In this document: in pieces, positions 4,221 through 6,177 of the stretch | Layout: each line of letters begins with the position of its first letter | Position numbering within the stretch: position 1 is the first letter of the stretch | Origin: Spirochaetaceae bacterium | GTDB taxonomy: Bacteria; Spirochaetota; Spirochaetia; Treponematales; Breznakiellaceae | Direction of reading: 5' to 3' | Assembly: GCA_031269165.1 (NCBI GenBank) | Contig: JAISZQ010000364.1 | Coordinates: 1-6,177, forward strand | DNA length: 6,177 nucleotides | The notes under the pieces: model-generated | What the model saw: only the letters and a program-made list of their open reading frames with translations | Databases searched by the model: none | Told to the model about the DNA's origin: nothing | Position numbers and translations under genes: made by a program

Positions 4221-5516
4221 CTAAAACTGCCGGATAGCGCGGACAGAGAAGACCGTACTCTTGTGCTTGTATGGGTAACCAGTGCCTACTTGTTCGCCAT
4301 CGCTGAAATCCTGACGCCATGCGTAGTCGGAGTTGCTCTCGTACTCCGACGAAGACCAGTAGGTCTCGCTTTTAAAGCCGCCCAAGCTTTTTTCCTTCAG
4401 CCGCGTATACATCAGGTTAAGCTCCGCTTTGCTCGGCAGGAACCAGTCGTCGTAGCCGTTCACCTCAAGGTCGTCGCATAAGAACGCCGCTCCGTTTTCA
4501 CCCGCGTTGATCAACGCCGCCACGACAAGCGCGGTGTTATTCTTTCCTGCTCCAATCCCGGCCTCGGTTCCTTTCACCGCAACGCTTCCCCATTTAACCT
4601 GCCGCTCGGTATTCGTCGGCGCGGCTTCCAGGTACTTCCATTCGCCATTTGACTGAGGGTTCACGTGGAAGATGACCCCGCCCGCCGGGCCTTTGTCGCC
4701 CACCTTGTAGACTTGGTTCGTTGCCGGGGGAACGCTTGCCGGTACAACAGGATGAAAAACCGTACCTCCGGCGGGACCGGTACCGCCCACTTTGTAGGCG
4801 GATGCGGGTGCCGGGGCGGTAGCCGCCTGACCAGCCGGAGCCGCCGTTCTTGCCGCCGCAACGGGCGTCCCGCCGCCGCTTGCAAGCAGCGTTGCTATCC
4901 GGGTGCTCTTGGCAATATCCGCCGGATACGAGACCGCCACCGTGGCCGTCTCTATGTTGATGGCTTTCAGGGTGAGGCTGTACACATCCCCCAAGTCCGA
5001 AAAGGTCCCGGTAACAATCGCGCCCGCGCCCAAGAGCTTTCCGATACTCTTCGCCGAATTGTCATCCACCTCGCCCGAAGCCTGAAAGCCCTGTTCCGCC
5101 CGAACCTTGTCCAGATTGGCACGGTCCACCACCACGAGTTTCTTGCCGCTCACCAGAGCCGCCTCCAGCCTGCTGATAACGTATTCGGAAAGTTGCGCCG
5201 AAGACGAAGCCACGCTGACTAAGGCGACCTTCGTCCCGTTTGGAAGATTTTGCCCCATCTGCGCGGCGGCCTCTCTGATTGCCGCGTCCAAGTCCATCCC
5301 GGAGGAACCGCTGTTGGCCTCCGTCAGAATCACCGTACCTTCCGCCGGTTTGGCCTGAAGCTGCTGGTCAAGGTAATCAAACCGTTCTTGGATAGCGGGG
5401 TCCGGTTCACCCGCCGGGGCTGCGGGAGACGAATCAGGCTCGCTACCGCCCCCGGCAAAAACCATCGCGACCGCCATCACCCACACCGCCACGAAAAACA
5501 CACTTTTCTTTATCAT
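4221..5516 (-). CDS. secreted CsgG-like/DUF1566 protein, right paralogue
   Basis: Predicted 431-residue exported protein. The ATG at 5514-5516 follows AAAGGAG (5523-5529) by 6 nt and opens a signal peptide ending MVFA before GGGSEP, without a lipobox cysteine. Residues about 58-212 form the CsgG/FlgO/LpoB-like region: VALVSVASSS, LVVVDRANLDKVRAEQGF, SGEVDD, IGKLLGAGAIVTGTF and LTLKAINIETATVAVSY. An Ala-rich linker follows, then two copies of a YKVG..GPAGG..FH motif (241-255 and 270-284) where the paralogue has one. The C-terminal DUF1566 domain has NGYDDWFLPSKAELNLMY, YWSSSEYESNSDYAWRQDF, and ends VRAIRQF. Only one cysteine (347) remains; the second cysteine of the paralogue is replaced by Phe. 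Upstream, about 650 nt hold only leader and repeats, so this is probably the first gene of its transcript. Confidence 0.88.
   Translation of the reverse strand: MIKKSVFFVAVWVMAVAMVFAGGGSEPDSSPAAPAGEPDPAIQERFDYLDQQLQAKPAEGTVILTEANSGSSGMDLDAAIREAAAQMGQNLPNGTKVALVSVASSSAQLSEYVISRLEAALVSGKKLVVVDRANLDKVRAEQGFQASGEVDDNSAKSIGKLLGAGAIVTGTFSDLGDVYSLTLKAINIETATVAVSYPADIAKSTRIATLLASGGGTPVAAARTAAPAGQAATAPAPASAYKVGGTGPAGGTVFHPVVPASVPPATNQVYKVGDKGPAGGVIFHVNPQSNGEWKYLEAAPTNTERQVKWGSVAVKGTEAGIGAGKNNTALVVAALINAGENGAAFLCDDLEVNGYDDWFLPSKAELNLMYTRLKEKSLGGFKSETYWSSSEYESNSDYAWRQDFSDGEQVGTGYPYKHKSTVFSVRAIRQF
5255..5403 (-). repeat. near-identical paralogue tract, right copy
   Basis: Partner of 2885-3033, with four mismatches in 149 nt and a perfect 97-nt run at 5255-5351. 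It encodes DPAIQERFDYLD to EAAAQM, just after the mature N-terminus. On the low-coordinate side similarity to the paralogue falls abruptly; on the other side the Pro/Ala linker differs in length. Confidence 0.9.
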
Positions 5517-5529
5517 AAAAATCTCCTTT

Positions 5530-5569
5530 GCGGAAATCTCCGCCCGCGTTTAAGCCCGCCGGCAAATTT
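5530..5569 (-). promoter_or_regulatory. 40-nt conserved leader, right paralogue
   Basis: Identical to 3166-3205. The hairpin GCGGA-GATT-TCCGC (5530-5543) abuts the Shine-Dalgarno AAAGGAG (5523-5529) with no gap. Further upstream the sequence passes directly into a palindromic repeat element (5581), leaving little room for a conventional promoter that would be common to both genes. Confidence 0.6.
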
Positions 5570-5580
5570 ACTTGTTTCTT

Positions 5581-5687
5581 GTCATTGCGGTCGCAGGGCG
5601 TCGCGGGCTTCGCCCGCTTACTGAAAGGACCGCCCCGTCTGGATTGCTTCGTCGTCGGCAACCGTGTTGCCGCCTCCTCGCAATGAC
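5581..5687. repeat. palindromic repeat element, divergent copy C
   Basis: It starts GTCATTGCGG and ends CTCGCAATGAC. The inner parts differ from copies A and B: it carries GCGGGC-TTC-GCCCGC (5603-5617), keeps the inner right arm CTGGATTGCTTCG (with GTCTGGATTGC), and has GGCAAC-CGT-GTTGCC in place of the CGGCAAATTGCCG palindrome, a compensated change that keeps the stem. The 41 nt at 5667-5707 are identical to 4009-4049. Confidence 0.75.
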
Positions 5688-5706
5688 GGCCTCGCCCGTT
5701 GTCCCC

Positions 5707-5744
5707 GTCATTGCGAGCGGGCCGCTCGTTAGAGCGGGCGCGGC
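5707..5744. repeat. palindromic repeat element, truncated copy D
   Basis: The 38 nt match the left ends of copies A (3924) and B (4072) exactly, including the CCGCTC-GTTA-GAGCGG hairpin, then stop at CCCCGCAGGGAC. The right half is missing, replaced by the GC-rich mosaic that follows. Confidence 0.75.
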
Positions 5745-5792
5745 CCCGCAGGGACATTTCTTGGGCATGTCGCACCATGAACAGGCCCCGGC

Positions 5793-6104
5793 CCCCCTTC
5801 GGGGCACCTGCGGTGGGCGAGGCGGGCGCGTCGCACCATGAACGCTCCCCGGCCCCCCTTCGGGGGAGAGCAAGCCCAAGGAAAGCCCCTCGGGGCCCCT
5901 CGTCATTGCATTCACTCCCCCGAAGGGGGACCCCGACGCTCGTTCCCCTCACAACACGCCCAAGGAAAGGGCCTGCGGCCCCCCGAAGGGGGCACCTGCG
6001 GTGGGCGAGGCGGGCGCGTCGCACCATGAACGGGCCCCGGCCCCCCTTCGGGGGAGAGCAAGCCCCTCGTCATTGCATTCACTCCCCCGAAGGGGGACCC
6101 CGAC
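5793..6104. repeat. GC-rich mosaic repeat with spaced hairpins
   Basis: A 41-nt block (5804-5844) recurs at 5992-6032, followed in both by nearly the same 33 nt (5845-5877 and 6033-6065, two mismatches). A 42-nt block (5896-5937) recurs at 6063-6104. GCCC(A/G)AGGAAAG occurs at 5874, 5958 and 6125. Six hairpin-forming sites of the form C4-5, TTC or GAA, G4-5 start near 5793, 5854, 5917, 5980, 6042 and 6084. Open frames cross this stretch in several frames, but they are repetitive Pro/Arg/Gly sequences without a ribosome site, so I call no gene. It resembles a decaying or expanding intergenic repeat cluster. Confidence 0.75.
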
Positions 6105-6140
6105 ACCCGTTCCCAACACGTCGCGCCCGAGGAAAGCCCC

Positions 6141-6177
6141 CTAGGAGCCTGTGGGACTTAGAAAATTTTCGCGCTTT
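6141..6177. other. possible insertion-sequence edge at window end
   Basis: After the GC-rich mosaic the composition changes suddenly at CTAG (6141-6144) to GAGCCTGTGGGACTTAG followed by A/T-rich GAAAATTTTC. A GAGCCTGT-like terminus next to a CTAG tetranucleotide is reminiscent of IS5-type element ends, whose target duplications are often YTAR. Only 37 nt are visible, so neither a transposase nor the opposite end can be seen. Confidence 0.25.

Noticed and set aside
5793..6104. CRISPR array
   Set aside because: The repeats are irregular in length and order, the hairpin sites alternate in orientation, and the intervening sequence is itself partly repeated rather than unique spacers.
5443..6106. 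Open frames on both strands across the right-hand GC-rich region
   Set aside because: They follow the repeats, consist of Pro/Arg/Gly-rich repetitive sequence, lack ribosome sites and overlap the start of the right paralogue.

Overview
The window looks like chromosomal DNA of a spirochaete, most probably a GC-moderate gut Treponema (termite-gut type). This rests on family resemblance only: secreted CsgG-like proteins carrying the 'VVDRANLDK..EQGF..SGEVDD' and 'LLGAGAIVTG' motifs, LPP20-like (lipo)proteins, DUF1566 tails ending 'VRAVRQF', and gene-poor spacers packed with palindromic repeats. No rRNA, tRNA or phylogenetic marker is present, so the assignment is an inference.

Layout. Four genes lie on the minus strand and are read right to left: a CsgG-like/DUF1566 secreted protein (4221-5516), its paralogue (1929-3152), an LPP20-like lipoprotein (1068-1739) and a secreted protein with two LPP20-like halves (23-916). 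Each has a Shine-Dalgarno sequence 6-9 nt before its ATG and a signal peptide. The last three may form one transcription unit, although the spacers of 189 and 151 nt contain hairpin-forming repeats and a possible terminator. Between the two paralogues, on the plus strand, sits a compact toxin-antitoxin-like pair (3325-3576 and 3586-3831), visibly poorer in GC, where the toxin stop codon overlaps the antitoxin Shine-Dalgarno.

Non-coding regions. Two stretches longer than 300 nt have no convincing gene. 3832-4220 holds a pyrimidine-rich stretch and two copies of a palindromic element with GTCATTGCGAG/CTCGCAATGAC ends. 5517-6177 holds the leader of the right-hand paralogue, one divergent and one truncated copy of the same element, then a GC-rich mosaic with six near-regularly spaced CCCC(C)-TTC/GAA-GGGG(G) hairpins, and finally a possible insertion-sequence edge.

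How the genes may work together. The CsgG-like + LPP20 combination recalls envelope-associated sets such as FlgO/FlgP or LpoB/LPP20, but the C-terminal DUF1566 (C-type-lectin/FGE-like) domain points to an exported binding or display function. The most interesting signals are: a perfect 39-bp in-frame duplication inside a lipoprotein signal peptide; a paralogue pair with a nearly identical 149-nt tract in otherwise diverged genes and a hypervariable lectin-like C-terminus; hairpins placed directly before the Shine-Dalgarno of three genes; and the regularly spaced hairpin array at the right edge.
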